Source of the DNA: Actinoallomurus liliacearum
GTDB taxonomy: Bacteria > Actinomycetota > Actinomycetes > Streptosporangiales > Streptosporangiaceae
Length of the DNA stretch: 64,000 bases
Assembly: GCF_039542035.1 (NCBI RefSeq)
Contig: NZ_BAABHJ010000030.1
Span: forward strand, 1 to 64,000
Direction of reading: 5' to 3'
Part shown: positions 34,227 through 44,237 of the stretch, piece by piece
How the letters are laid out: each line of letters opens with the position of its first letter
Numbering within the stretch: position 1 is the first letter of the stretch
The notes under the pieces: generated by a model
What the model was told of the DNA's origin: nothing
Seen by the model: the letters and a program-made list of their open reading frames with translations, nothing else
Databases searched by the model: none
Translations under genes and position numbers: made by a program

Positions 34227-35291
34227 TCAGATTTGTTCCCAGCGGAACACCCGAACGGCGATCAGCGTGGCCACAACGGCGAATCCCAGCAGGACGCCCA
34301 TCTGCGGCAGGACGGACGCCGGCCCCTCCCCGCGTACGAGGACCTTGAGCATTCCGCTGTTCAGATGCCGCAACGGGAAGATCTCCGAGATGATCCGCAG
34401 CCACCGGGGCGCGTCGTCGATGTTGAAGAACGACCCGCCCAGGAAGGCCATCGGCAGCACGACGATCTGCGTGACCCCCTGCGCCGCCTCCTGCGTCTTC
34501 GCCCAGGCCCCGATCAGCATCCCGAGGGCGAGGAAGGCCAGCACCCCGCACAGCACCATGGGGATCGCCATCCACCAGTAGTGCGCGAGCTTCAGCCCGA
34601 AGAACGGCATGGTCGCCACGCCGATGAACAGCACCGTCTGCACCAGGGCCACCCCCAGGCTGACCACGACCCGAGCGGCGAACACGCTGCGGATCGGCAC
34701 CGGCGACAGGCGCAACCGGCGAAGGAGGCCCTTCGTCCGCCATGTCACGAGTGTGGTGGACGCGCCGAACATGCCGGCCGAGGCGAGGGCCCATCCGAGC
34801 AGGCCCGGGGTGATGTACTGGATCGGCTTGAGCGACTGGTCCTCGACCTGCTCGCTCTCCAGCCGATACTTCGGCGCCCTGCCGGACGCCGCCTGGTTCG
34901 CGGCCTGCACCAGGCCCTCGAGCTGCCCCTGGGTGGTGCCCGCCTTGACCTGGTCGGCGGCCGAGTAGTGGACCACCACCTGATCCCCGCTCTGCTCGAT
35001 CGCCGCCGAGTAGTCGCCCTTGCGCACCTTCTCCAGGGCGGCGTTCCGGTCGGAGACCTTGGTGAACTTCAGCGACTTGCCGACCCCTGCCCGCATCTCC
35101 GCCGGCATCTGGTCCACGATCGACACCGACCCGATCTCCAGGACCTTCGACTTCGGCGTCGACTGCCGGGCGAAGATTCCGCCGATGACCAGCAGGAACA
35201 GCAGGGGCAGGGCGATCGTGAAGAACAGCGCGCCCCGGTCCCGGCGGAATCCGAGGAACATCGCCCGCGCCAGGCTCTTGAAACCGCTCAC
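34227..35291 (-). CDS. ABC-2 type transporter permease
   Basis: 354 residues with an N-terminal membrane helix (FFTIALPLLFLLVIGGIF), an external domain of about 140 residues, then five membrane segments beginning QYITPGLLGWALASAGMFG. The TWRTKGLLRRLRLSPVPIRS loop is typical of ABC-2 exporters. Starts at the ATGA overlap with its ATPase gene. Likely exports a lipid, drug or polysaccharide. Confidence 0.88.
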   Translation of the reverse strand: MSGFKSLARAMFLGFRRDRGALFFTIALPLLFLLVIGGIFARQSTPKSKVLEIGSVSIVDQMPAEMRAGVGKSLKFTKVSDRNAALEKVRKGDYSAAIEQSGDQVVVHYSAADQVKAGTTQGQLEGLVQAANQAASGRAPKYRLESEQVEDQSLKPIQYITPGLLGWALASAGMFGASTTLVTWRTKGLLRRLRLSPVPIRSVFAARVVVSLGVALVQTVLFIGVATMPFFGLKLAHYWWMAIPMVLCGVLAFLALGMLIGAWAKTQEAAQGVTQIVVLPMAFLGGSFFNIDDAPRWLRIISEIFPLRHLNSGMLKVLVRGEGPASVLPQMGVLLGFAVVATLIAVRVFRWEQI

Positions 35292-36190
35292 GCCCGATAC
35301 TCCCGCCCGGTCAGGTTGAGGAAGACGTCTTCGAGAGTGGCGCCCTTGATCTGGACGCCGTCCAGCGCGCCGCGGCCGGCCAGCGCCGATACGACGGAGG
35401 AGGGGTCACGGGTCGCGATGACGAGCGAGACGCCGTCGTCGGTGACGTCGTCGACGCCCGGCAGCGTACGGGCCTCGGCCTCGCTCAGCACGCCGCTCAC
35501 CACGCCGATCCGCGTCGCGGCGTCCAGGCCGCGGACCAGCGCGGCGGGCGGGCCGCTCCGCAGGATCCGGCCCCGATCGATGATCGCCACCCGGTCGCAC
35601 AACGTCTCGGCCTCGTCCATGTAGTGCGTCGTGAGGACGACCGTGCGGCCCTCCGTGTTGATCGCCCGCAGGACGTCCCAGAGGTTGCGGCGCGCCTGAG
35701 GGTCCAGCGCCGCCGTCGGCTCGTCGAGGAACACCAGTTCCGGCTCGTGCACCAGCGCGCAGGCGATCGACAGCCGCTGCGCCTGGCCGCCGGACAGCTT
35801 CTCCACCGGCGTCTCGGCCTTCTCCGTCAGGCCGACCGTCTCCAGCATCGCGTCGGCCTTGCGGTCCGGCACCCCGTACAGCGAACCGAAGGTCCGCAGC
35901 TGCTCGCGCGCGGTCAGCCGTTCGAAGAAGGAGGACGCCTGCAGCTGCACCCCGATCCTCGGCAGCAGTTCGGGATCGCGCGGCCACGGCGACCGGCCGA
36001 GCACCGACACCTCACCGCCGTCCGCCTGGCGCAATCCCTCGATGATCTCGAGAGTCGTCGTCTTCCCCGCGCCGTTGGGCCCGAGGATGCCGAAGAACTC
36101 TCCCTCCTCGACGGACAGGGTCACTCCGTCGACCGCTTTCACGTCGCCGTACCGCTTTCGAAGGTCTTTGGCGACAATCGTGTTGGGCAT
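35288..36190 (-). CDS. ABC-2 transporter ATP-binding protein
   Basis: 300 residues. Walker A GPNGAGKTTTLEII, Q-loop VQLQASSFFE, signature KLSGGQAQRLSIACAL, Walker B LVFLDEPTAALD and TTHYMDEAETLCDRVAIIDRG. The C-terminal 85 residues form the extra domain common in DrrA-like ATPases. Divergent from parE. Confidence 0.92.
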   Translation of the reverse strand: MPNTIVAKDLRKRYGDVKAVDGVTLSVEEGEFFGILGPNGAGKTTTLEIIEGLRQADGGEVSVLGRSPWPRDPELLPRIGVQLQASSFFERLTAREQLRTFGSLYGVPDRKADAMLETVGLTEKAETPVEKLSGGQAQRLSIACALVHEPELVFLDEPTAALDPQARRNLWDVLRAINTEGRTVVLTTHYMDEAETLCDRVAIIDRGRILRSGPPAALVRGLDAATRIGVVSGVLSEAEARTLPGVDDVTDDGVSLVIATRDPSSVVSALAGRGALDGVQIKGATLEDVFLNLTGREYRA

Positions 36191-36233
36191 GCCTGAAGAT
36201 TAGGAAGGCCTTGATCACCGAACACCCCCCTAC

Positions 36234-36248
36234 CGGTGGATTCCACCG
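36234..36248. promoter_or_regulatory. Palindrome in the ABC/parE divergent region
   Basis: Arms CGGTGGA and TCCACCG around one base, 44 bases upstream of the ATPase start. A candidate repressor site. Confidence 0.4.
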
Positions 36249-36294
36249 TCTGGACCGTCGTGCGGCCATCTCCGCCTGAGGGTGGAGGCCGTAT

Positions 36295-36314
36295 CGGACC
36301 GGCGCGCCGGTCCG
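36295..36314. promoter_or_regulatory. 20-bp perfect palindrome upstream of parE
   Basis: Perfect self-complementary 20-mer centred on GGCGCGCC, about 64 bases before the parE TTG start. A TAGCCT hexamer at 36336-36341 could be the parE -10. Confidence 0.5.
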
Positions 36315-36377
36315 CGTAGTGTCGGTCCCGGCGGGTAGCCTGCTGCCCGCACGCCCTACCCCCGAGGAGCACAGCCG

Positions 36378-38471
<2,094 letters not shown>

Positions 38472-38486
38472 CACCCCCGGCGGGCT

Positions 38487-38534
38487 GCGACGACGGCCCA
38501 CTCACCCCGGTCGGGGCGAGCGGGCCGTCGTCGC
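38487..38534 (+). terminator. Terminator of parE
   Basis: An outer perfect 13-bp stem (38487-38499 with 38522-38534) enclosing a second short hairpin, followed by TTTT. Confidence 0.9.
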
Positions 38535-38545
38535 TTTTCTCCGAT

Positions 38546-39066
38546 GCCCGGGTGATCGGGCGGCCCGGTGTAGTTCTTGCGGGCCTTTGCGGTGGCGTAG
38601 CGGTGCGGGTCGTCGCCGAACTATGCGAGCCCCCGGGCGCCGAAGATGGGCCCCAGCGCAGGTTGGACAAGATGATCTCAGCGGCCGGGTGCTGCCCAAA
38701 ATGGGCTGCTGGCCAAGATGGCCGGCACACAGCGCGGCCCGGAGTGTGGCCGTCTTGCCCGCCACGTTCTTCCGGCGGGCGCGTTTCAACGCGGCGCTGA
38801 TCTGCGGAATCGTCTGCCGGGCGGCCAGCACGGGGGTGGGGCCTTGCCGAGCAGTTCCAGGGTGCCGGCAGCGTCCAGGTCCTCGAGCGCGGCCAGCGCA
38901 GCGGGGAAGTAGTCCCGCAACGCGTGCCGCAGCCGTTGGTCTGCCGGGTCAGTTCCTAGATCAGCGTTTTGTGGGTGCGGGCCACGACCTCGATCGCCTC
39001 AGCCCCGGTGCTGTCCCCGGCCACCGGCCGCACCTTCCTCGCCTCGATCGCCGTACGGGGCGGGGC
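38546..39066 (-). pseudogene. Decayed IS110-family transposase
   Basis: Minus-strand fragments in several frames match the C-terminal half of IS110 (DEDD) transposases. Read in order they are VRPVAGDSTGAEAIEVVART, HKTLI then an in-frame TAG, RLRHALRDYFPAALAALEDL, ISAALKRARRKN, AHFGQHPAAEI, then FGDDPHRYATAKARKNYTG in a shifted frame and PITRAS at the end. At least three frameshifts, an internal stop and loss of both ends make it non-functional. It is cut off at the parE terminator. Confidence 0.75.
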
Positions 39067-39147
39067 CGTGGCATGCGGGGCAGGGGCAACGCCAGCATCC
39101 TTCGCTTTCCACCGTGGTGACATAAAGCGATGATATAGTTACGCATC

Positions 39148-40314
39148 GTGAAGGTTGTGGCGCAGGTCAAGCTGATGCCGACGCCGGTGCAGGCGGCGGC
39201 GCTGAAACACACCCTGCGCACGGTCAACGAGGCCGCATGCTGGGTCTCTGGCGTGGCGTTCGAGCGTGGTGTGCCTCGTGAGTACGAGCTGCGCAGGCAC
39301 ACCTATGCCGAGCTCAGGGAACGTGGTCTGGGGGCGCAGGCCGCGCAGCATGTGATCAAGAAGGTCCGGGAGGCCTACACCAGCCTGCACGCCAACCTGC
39401 GGGCCGGGAACCTGGGCAAGAAGGGTTCCAAGCGGCGGATCAAGGCCGAGTCCAAGCCGATCACCTTCCGGCCCCAGGCCGCGCAGCCGTATGACGATCG
39501 ATGCTTGTCATGGCAGTACGACGCCCAGACCGTTTCGATTTGGACGATGGCGGGCCGGTTGAAGGGCGTGCGTTTCGCCTGCTCGCCGAACGGGCTCAAG
39601 CAGCTGATCGCTCACCGCAAGGGCGAGAGTGATCTCATCGAACGCGATGGCGTGTTCTACCTGATCGCGACGTGTGAGGTGCCCGAGGTCGACGCCTCCG
39701 ATCCGGACGCCTTCATCGGGGTGGATCTGGGCATCGTCAACATCGCCACCACCTCCACCGGTTACCGGGCCGCCGGACGCACGCTGAACCGCTACCGCAG
39801 GCGGCAGTTCGCGCTGCGGGCCAAGCTGCAGAAGAAGCGCACGAAGTCCGCCAAACGCCTGTTGAAGAAACAGCGCCGGAATGAATCACGGCGAGCCAAA
39901 GACATCAACCACTGCGTATCCAAGACGATCGTGACCGAGGCTGAACGCACCGGGCGCGGCATCTCCCTGGAAGACCTCACGGGGATCCGTGACCGGGTAC
40001 GGCTCCGCAAGCCCCAACGGGTCGCACTTCACTCCTGGGCCTTCGCCCAACTTGGAGACTTCATCGTCTACAAGGCACGCCGGGCCGGTGTTGCCGTTGT
40101 GTTCGTCGACCCGGCGTACTCCTCCAAGCAGTGCGCCGAGTGCGGGCATATCGACCGATGCAACCGAGTGTCTCAAGCCTTGTTCACCTGTCGGGGCTGC
40201 GGCGTCGTTGCGCACGCGGACCGGAATGCTTCCCGTGTTCTAGCCCGAAGGGGTCAGGATGCGTGGGATGCGGGGCGGACGTCACACGTCCCGGCCACCA
40301 GCCTGCGAAGCTGA
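39148..40314 (+). CDS. tnpB: TnpB, RNA-guided RuvC-like nuclease of an IS200/IS605 or IS607-type element
   Basis: 388 residues, GTG 39148. RuvC-like catalytic residues in GVDLGIVNIA (Asp), ISLEDLTGI (Glu) and AHADRNASRVL (Asp). Zinc ribbon CAECGHIDR then CRGCGV. N-terminal REC-like part starts MKVVAQVKLMPTPVQAAAL. Reading frame intact and full length. No tnpA or serine recombinase is nearby, so the element is non-autonomous for transposition. The preceding bases are unusually AT-rich (ATGATATAGTTACG), as in an element left end and promoter. Confidence 0.92.
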   Translation: MKVVAQVKLMPTPVQAAALKHTLRTVNEAACWVSGVAFERGVPREYELRRHTYAELRERGLGAQAAQHVIKKVREAYTSLHANLRAGNLGKKGSKRRIKAESKPITFRPQAAQPYDDRCLSWQYDAQTVSIWTMAGRLKGVRFACSPNGLKQLIAHRKGESDLIERDGVFYLIATCEVPEVDASDPDAFIGVDLGIVNIATTSTGYRAAGRTLNRYRRRQFALRAKLQKKRTKSAKRLLKKQRRNESRRAKDINHCVSKTIVTEAERTGRGISLEDLTGIRDRVRLRKPQRVALHSWAFAQLGDFIVYKARRAGVAVVFVDPAYSSKQCAECGHIDRCNRVSQALFTCRGCGVVAHADRNASRVLARRGQDAWDAGRTSHVPATSLRS

Positions 40315-40392
40315 TGGCCAAGACGCGGCAGACCACCTCACAGCCAGTGAGGCTCTAGCTGCAAGCTCGGTTCTTAGGGACCAGAAGTTGAC
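40300..40392 (+). ncRNA. Probable omegaRNA scaffold and element right end
   Basis: Downstream of tnpB two small hairpins occur (CCTCAC/GTGAGG at 40336-40352 and GGTTC/GGACC near 40369-40383), ending in GTTGAC at 40387-40392. TnpB omegaRNAs run from the 3' end of tnpB to the right end and take their guide from flanking DNA. The boundary is inferred. Confidence 0.45.
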
Positions 40393-40407
40393 AGTGCTGC
40401 TTAGGGT

Positions 40408-40563
40408 GTGCTTGTGGTCGACGATGAGATGGTGGTGCATGGCGGTCTCGTTCTGCTGCTCGCGCTGTTGGCCGGTATTGATGTCGGGTCGGCGGCCAGC
40501 GGTGCTGGAGCGTTCCGCGCCGGCTGCGACGGCTGCTCCCGGGATCCTCCGGTGGCGCACTGA
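40408..40563 (+). pseudogene. Fragment of a NarL-type response regulator
   Basis: The first 33 codons read VLVVDDEMVVHGG and LVLLLALLAGIDVGSAASGA. This closely matches the first residues of the intact regulator at 42365 (VLVVDDQTVVRDG, LVLLLGLLPGIDVVGSAADG), also at the DNA level. Homology then ends and the frame stops at 40561. It lies directly after the TnpB element end. Confidence 0.7.
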
Positions 40564-40731
40564 ACAGCAGGGATCTCTGGCGATCGCCGAGCCCTCGTCC
40601 CCGCCGGTCACCAGGGATCGCCCGGCACGCGGCTCCGGTGCGGGTGCTCGTCTCCACCCCCGGGTGGAGGGCGCCGGAATCCAACCCGGCTCCGATTCGT
40701 CTCGGCCGGGGGGATCCCTACCGTCGAGGTC

Positions 40732-41208
40732 ATGCACGAGCTACTCAACGGGCTGATCGTCGTCGCCGTCGTCGTCTTCGTGATCGTCCGTCGGTTCACG
40801 GCACGGCGCGTCGACGAGTCGCGGTTCCTCGTTCTGCCGCTGATCGTCGCCGTCATCGGCCTGACCCGCGGGAACCTCCTCGACACCCACCACCAGATGC
40901 TCAGCGCCGGTCTGCTGGCCGGGGAGGTTTTCGCCGCGCTGCTGCTCGGCCTCGGGCTCGGCGCGACCATGCGTGTCTGGCGGGCGTCCGACGGCTCGCT
41001 GTGGAACCGGGGCACGTGGGCGACGTTCGGCGTCTTCCTCGCGTCCGTCACCGTGCGGAGCGGCATGGCGGCGGCCGGCTACGCGACCGGAGTCAGGACC
41101 GGCAGCGGAGCCATCCTCCTGTCGGTCGCCGCCTGGATGCTGACCCAGAATGCCGTACTGATGTGGCGGGCGCGCACGCTTCCGGCCCGGGTTAGCGTGA
41201 ATCTGTGA
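40732..41208 (+). CDS. DUF1453-like membrane protein
   Basis: 158 residues with four to five membrane segments (ELLNGLIVVAVVVFVIV, FLVLPLIVAVIGL, LLAGEVFAALLLGLGLG, ATFGVFLASVTV, AILLSVAAWMLTQNAVLM). Resembles CcdC/DUF1453 membrane proteins. The stop overlaps the start of the histidine kinase gene (GTGA), so it may act as a sensor partner of that system. Confidence 0.72.
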   Translation: MHELLNGLIVVAVVVFVIVRRFTARRVDESRFLVLPLIVAVIGLTRGNLLDTHHQMLSAGLLAGEVFAALLLGLGLGATMRVWRASDGSLWNRGTWATFGVFLASVTVRSGMAAAGYATGVRTGSGAILLSVAAWMLTQNAVLMWRARTLPARVSVNL

Positions 41209-42368
41209 TCGGAGAGCGGTTCGGCCGCGACCTGCGCGCCTCGGCGGGTTCGGTGTATGCGGCGATCGGCGGCAGAGAGGGCGGGGAGCGGTCGCTCATC
41301 CGGGTCGTCGCGCTTGTGGCGGGGCTCGTCTGGTTCTGCTACGCGATGCTGCACGGACCTAAACGGCCTGGCCTCGGATTGCAGCCGGCGGACCTCGTCC
41401 TCACGGCCGGGACGTTCGCCGGGGTCATCACCCTCGTCATGGGCGTCGTGGTCTACCGGCGGGCTTGGCCGTACGGCCACCTCTTCTATACGGCGAGCGC
41501 AGTCGCGGGCGTCATGCTGTACCTGATCGGGCCCAACAGACCGGCCAGCGCGTTGTTGTTCGCGGCGTGCGGGTTCGTCTCGTCGCAGTATCCCACCCGC
41601 GCCTCACTGCCGACGGTCGTCGTGACCGGGTTCGGAGTCGGCGTCGGCATCGAGCTGCAGCACCGGCCGTTCGGTGACCTCTGGACGATCGTCGGCCTGG
41701 TCGGCATGTTCGCGGCGCTTCGCGCGGCCAGGGCTCAGGAGGCGGCGAAGCGGACCGAGCAGCAGAACCTTGTGCTGGCCGAACGCGCCCACATCGCCCG
41801 GGAGATCCACGACATCCTGGCGCACGCTCTGTCCGCCCAGCTCGTGCACCTGGAAGGGGCCCGGCTGCTGATCGCGAACGGCCGGACGGAGGAGGCGCTC
41901 GACCGGGTCGAGCGCGCCCGCGGCCTGGCCCGCAGCGGGCTGGAGGAGACGCGCCGGGCGCTGGCCACCTTGCGCGGGGACATTCCGCCGACCGACGAAG
42001 TCCTCCGTGAGCTCGCTGATGAGCATCGGTCCCTCACCGACGTCCGCTGCCAGGTGACGATCACCGGGCAGCCCCGCGAGCTGGAACCGAAGGCGGCCCT
42101 GGCGATCATCCGTACGGCGCAGGAGGCACTGACCAACGCCCGTAAGCACGCTCCGGGCGCGGACGTCGCGATCGACCTGCGCTACCTCGACGACCGGTGC
42201 GAGCTGGAGGTCCGGGATACGGGCAGTACGGGGCCCGGGCCGCTCGCCGGGACCGGGGGCGGCTACGGTCTGGTCGGAATGCGGGAGCGTGCCGAGTTGA
42301 TCGGTGGCACACTCGACGCCAGTCCGGAGGGAAAGGGTTTCCGAGTGCTGCTGAGAGTGCCGCGATGA
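41205..42368 (+). CDS. Sensor histidine kinase, NarL/DesK type
   Basis: 387 residues, GTG 41205. Four to five membrane helices (about 30-170), then HisKA_3 with AHIAREIHDILAHALSAQ (phospho-acceptor H202) and an HATPase domain with AQEALTNARKHAPG, DTGSTGPG and GGGYGLVGMRERAELIGG. Overlaps both neighbours by four bases, so the membrane protein, kinase and regulator form one operon. Confidence 0.9.
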   Translation: MIGERFGRDLRASAGSVYAAIGGREGGERSLIRVVALVAGLVWFCYAMLHGPKRPGLGLQPADLVLTAGTFAGVITLVMGVVVYRRAWPYGHLFYTASAVAGVMLYLIGPNRPASALLFAACGFVSSQYPTRASLPTVVVTGFGVGVGIELQHRPFGDLWTIVGLVGMFAALRAARAQEAAKRTEQQNLVLAERAHIAREIHDILAHALSAQLVHLEGARLLIANGRTEEALDRVERARGLARSGLEETRRALATLRGDIPPTDEVLRELADEHRSLTDVRCQVTITGQPRELEPKAALAIIRTAQEALTNARKHAPGADVAIDLRYLDDRCELEVRDTGSTGPGPLAGTGGGYGLVGMRERAELIGGTLDASPEGKGFRVLLRVPR

Positions 42369-43021
42369 CGCGCGTGCTGGTGGTCGACGACCAGACGGTG
42401 GTGCGTGACGGCCTCGTGCTGCTGCTCGGGCTGTTGCCGGGCATCGACGTGGTCGGGTCGGCGGCCGACGGCGAGGAGGCGGTACGCCTGGTCGACGAGC
42501 ACGAACCGGAGGTCGTGCTGATGGACCTGCGGATGCCGCGCGTGGACGGGGTGGAGGCCACCCGGCGGATCAAGGCGGCCCACCCGGCGGTGCAGGTCGT
42601 CGTGCTGACGACGTACAGCGACGACGAGTCGGTGTTCGCCGCCCTGCAGGCGGGCGCGCGCGGCTACCTGACGAAGGACGCCGGCGCGGAGGAGATCGCA
42701 CGGGCCATCGCGGCCGTCCGGGACGGGGCGGCGCAGCTGGACCCGTCCGTGCAGCGGCGGCTCGTCGACGCACTCGCCGCGGGGGGACAGCCGCAGCGCC
42801 GCCGGAAGGGCGACCTGCCGGACGGCCTGACCCAGCGCGAGGCGGAGGTCCTGGCGCTGATCGCCGAGGGGAAGTCGAACGCGGAGATCGCCCGGGAGCT
42901 GTTTATCAGCGAGGCCACGGTGAAGACCCACATCAACAACCTGTTCGCCAAGGCGGGGCTGCGCGATCGGGCGCAGGCCGTGACGTACGCCTACCGGAAC
43001 GGACTCGCATCGCCGAAATGA
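42365..43021 (+). CDS. Response regulator, NarL/LuxR family
   Basis: 218 residues, ATG overlapping the kinase stop. Receiver: VLVVDDQ, phospho-acceptor D54 in VLMDLRMPRVDG, and K in YLTKDAG. LuxR HTH: LTQREAEVLALIAEGKSNAE and ISEATVKTHINNLFAKAGL. Cognate partner of the kinase just upstream. A fragment of a near-identical receiver lies at 40408. Confidence 0.93.
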   Translation: MTRVLVVDDQTVVRDGLVLLLGLLPGIDVVGSAADGEEAVRLVDEHEPEVVLMDLRMPRVDGVEATRRIKAAHPAVQVVVLTTYSDDESVFAALQAGARGYLTKDAGAEEIARAIAAVRDGAAQLDPSVQRRLVDALAAGGQPQRRRKGDLPDGLTQREAEVLALIAEGKSNAEIARELFISEATVKTHINNLFAKAGLRDRAQAVTYAYRNGLASPK

Positions 43022-43176
43022 TCCGCCCGGTTGGGGATACAGCGGCAACAGGGGCTTATCGAAAGGCAAGGGGTCGGTGTGTTTCCGGCCGTCGGCTGAC
43101 ATTGGCGGTGACAGTGGGTCCTTTGTCGACTACTGTGCGCGATTGGTCGGACTGAATGCCTTTCCAAGGAGGCCGC

Positions 43177-43533
43177 ATGCGGAATTCCCGCATGATCGCT
43201 GAATGCCTGCGTCGTCACGCTTGGTGGCGACTCAACCGAGCCGACGCACGCGACGACGGGCGGAACGCGCGGAGCGCGGTCGCCCTTCTCGACGCCGCGG
43301 CGTACGCCGTGGCCCTTCCGGACGACGCGGCGGTCATCACCCGTCTCGCCGCGGCCGGGTGTTTCTCGGGTGACGAGTTCCAGCTGAACGAGGTGGCCGA
43401 GCGCATCGTGCGCTTCTGGCACTACGAGGAGGTGATGGGCGGGCCGGCCGACCTGCTGACGGCCATCGCGGAGACCGTGCAACCTCCCAAGATCCCCGCG
43501 CAGCGGGACGGCGGCCGCTCGCTGCGCCGCTGA
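43177..43533 (+). CDS. Small conserved hypothetical protein
   Basis: 118 residues from ATG 43177, with AAGGAGG at 43166-43172. Mainly helical, with an N-terminal Trp/Arg-rich helix (RRHAWWRLNRADAR) and AVALLDAAAYAVAL. No catalytic motif, signal peptide or membrane segment. Family not recognised. Confidence 0.68.
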   Translation: MRNSRMIAECLRRHAWWRLNRADARDDGRNARSAVALLDAAAYAVALPDDAAVITRLAAAGCFSGDEFQLNEVAERIVRFWHYEEVMGGPADLLTAIAETVQPPKIPAQRDGGRSLRR

Positions 43534-43599
43534 GACCGCGGGCTCGCCCGCCACTCCTCCGCGCCGGGCGGATGATCGGATGTCCGTCTCCACCGTGGC

Positions 43600-43651
43600 G
43601 GCCATGATGGCGGGATACCCATCTCCGTCGCGGGGGCCATGATGGCGGGAT
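43600..43651. repeat. Short direct repeat at the GNAT gene start
   Basis: A 17-bp sequence (GGCCATGATGGCGGGAT) occurs at 43600-43616 and 43635-43651, as part of a longer imperfect 35-base duplication. The second copy carries the likely start ATG 43650. Confidence 0.75.
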
Positions 43652-44189
43652 GCGCATTCGTGTGGCCCGTGTCGACGAGCTTCCGATCCTCCAGGACATC
43701 GAGGTGGCCGCCGGGCGGTGTTTCCGTGACGTCGGCATGCCGGAGGTCGCGGGGGATGAGCCGCTCCCGCTCGCCGAGCTCACCCGGTATCAGGAGGCGG
43801 GGACGGCCTGGGTCGCGGTGGACCCGGCGGATCGGCCGGTGGCCTACCTCATCGCCGTCCGCATCGACGCCGGAGTGCACGTCGAGCAGGTGTCGGTCCA
43901 TCCCGGCAGCGCGCGGCAGGGCGTGGGCCGATCACTCCTGGACCATGCGGCGGCCTGGGCCGAGGCGGAGGGGGCGCCCGCGCTCACCCTGACGACCTTC
44001 GAGGACGTTCCGTGGAACGCCCCGTACTACGTGCGGTGCGGATTCCGGCGGCTGGCCGAGGCCGAGCTCAGTCCCGCGCTGCGGGCGATCCGCCGGCGGG
44101 AGGCCGCGCACGGCCTCGACCGGTGGCCTCGTGTCTGCATGACGCGCCCCCTCGGCGGCGGCTCCGCGGCACGGGACACCGGCCGGTGA
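43650..44189 (+). CDS. GNAT-family N-acetyltransferase
   Basis: 179 residues. GNAT motif A is VEQVSVHPGSARQGVGRSLL (about 72-91), preceded by WVAVDPADRPVAYLIAV, and followed by NAPYYVRCGFRRL. Closest to RimI-like small GNATs; substrate unknown. The ribosome site is weak because the start lies in a duplicated segment. Confidence 0.82.
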   Translation: MRIRVARVDELPILQDIEVAAGRCFRDVGMPEVAGDEPLPLAELTRYQEAGTAWVAVDPADRPVAYLIAVRIDAGVHVEQVSVHPGSARQGVGRSLLDHAAAWAEAEGAPALTLTTFEDVPWNAPYYVRCGFRRLAEAELSPALRAIRRREAAHGLDRWPRVCMTRPLGGGSAARDTGR

Positions 44190-44194
44190 AAGAG

Positions 44195-44221
44195 AGGGGC
44201 GGCCCGTGACGGGCCGCCCCT
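44195..44221. terminator. Bidirectional terminator between the GNAT gene and parC
   Basis: A stem of 10 G/C pairs plus one A-T (44195-44205 with 44211-44221) and loop GTGAC. Confidence 0.85.
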
Positions 44222-44237
44222 TCGATGATCCGTGACC

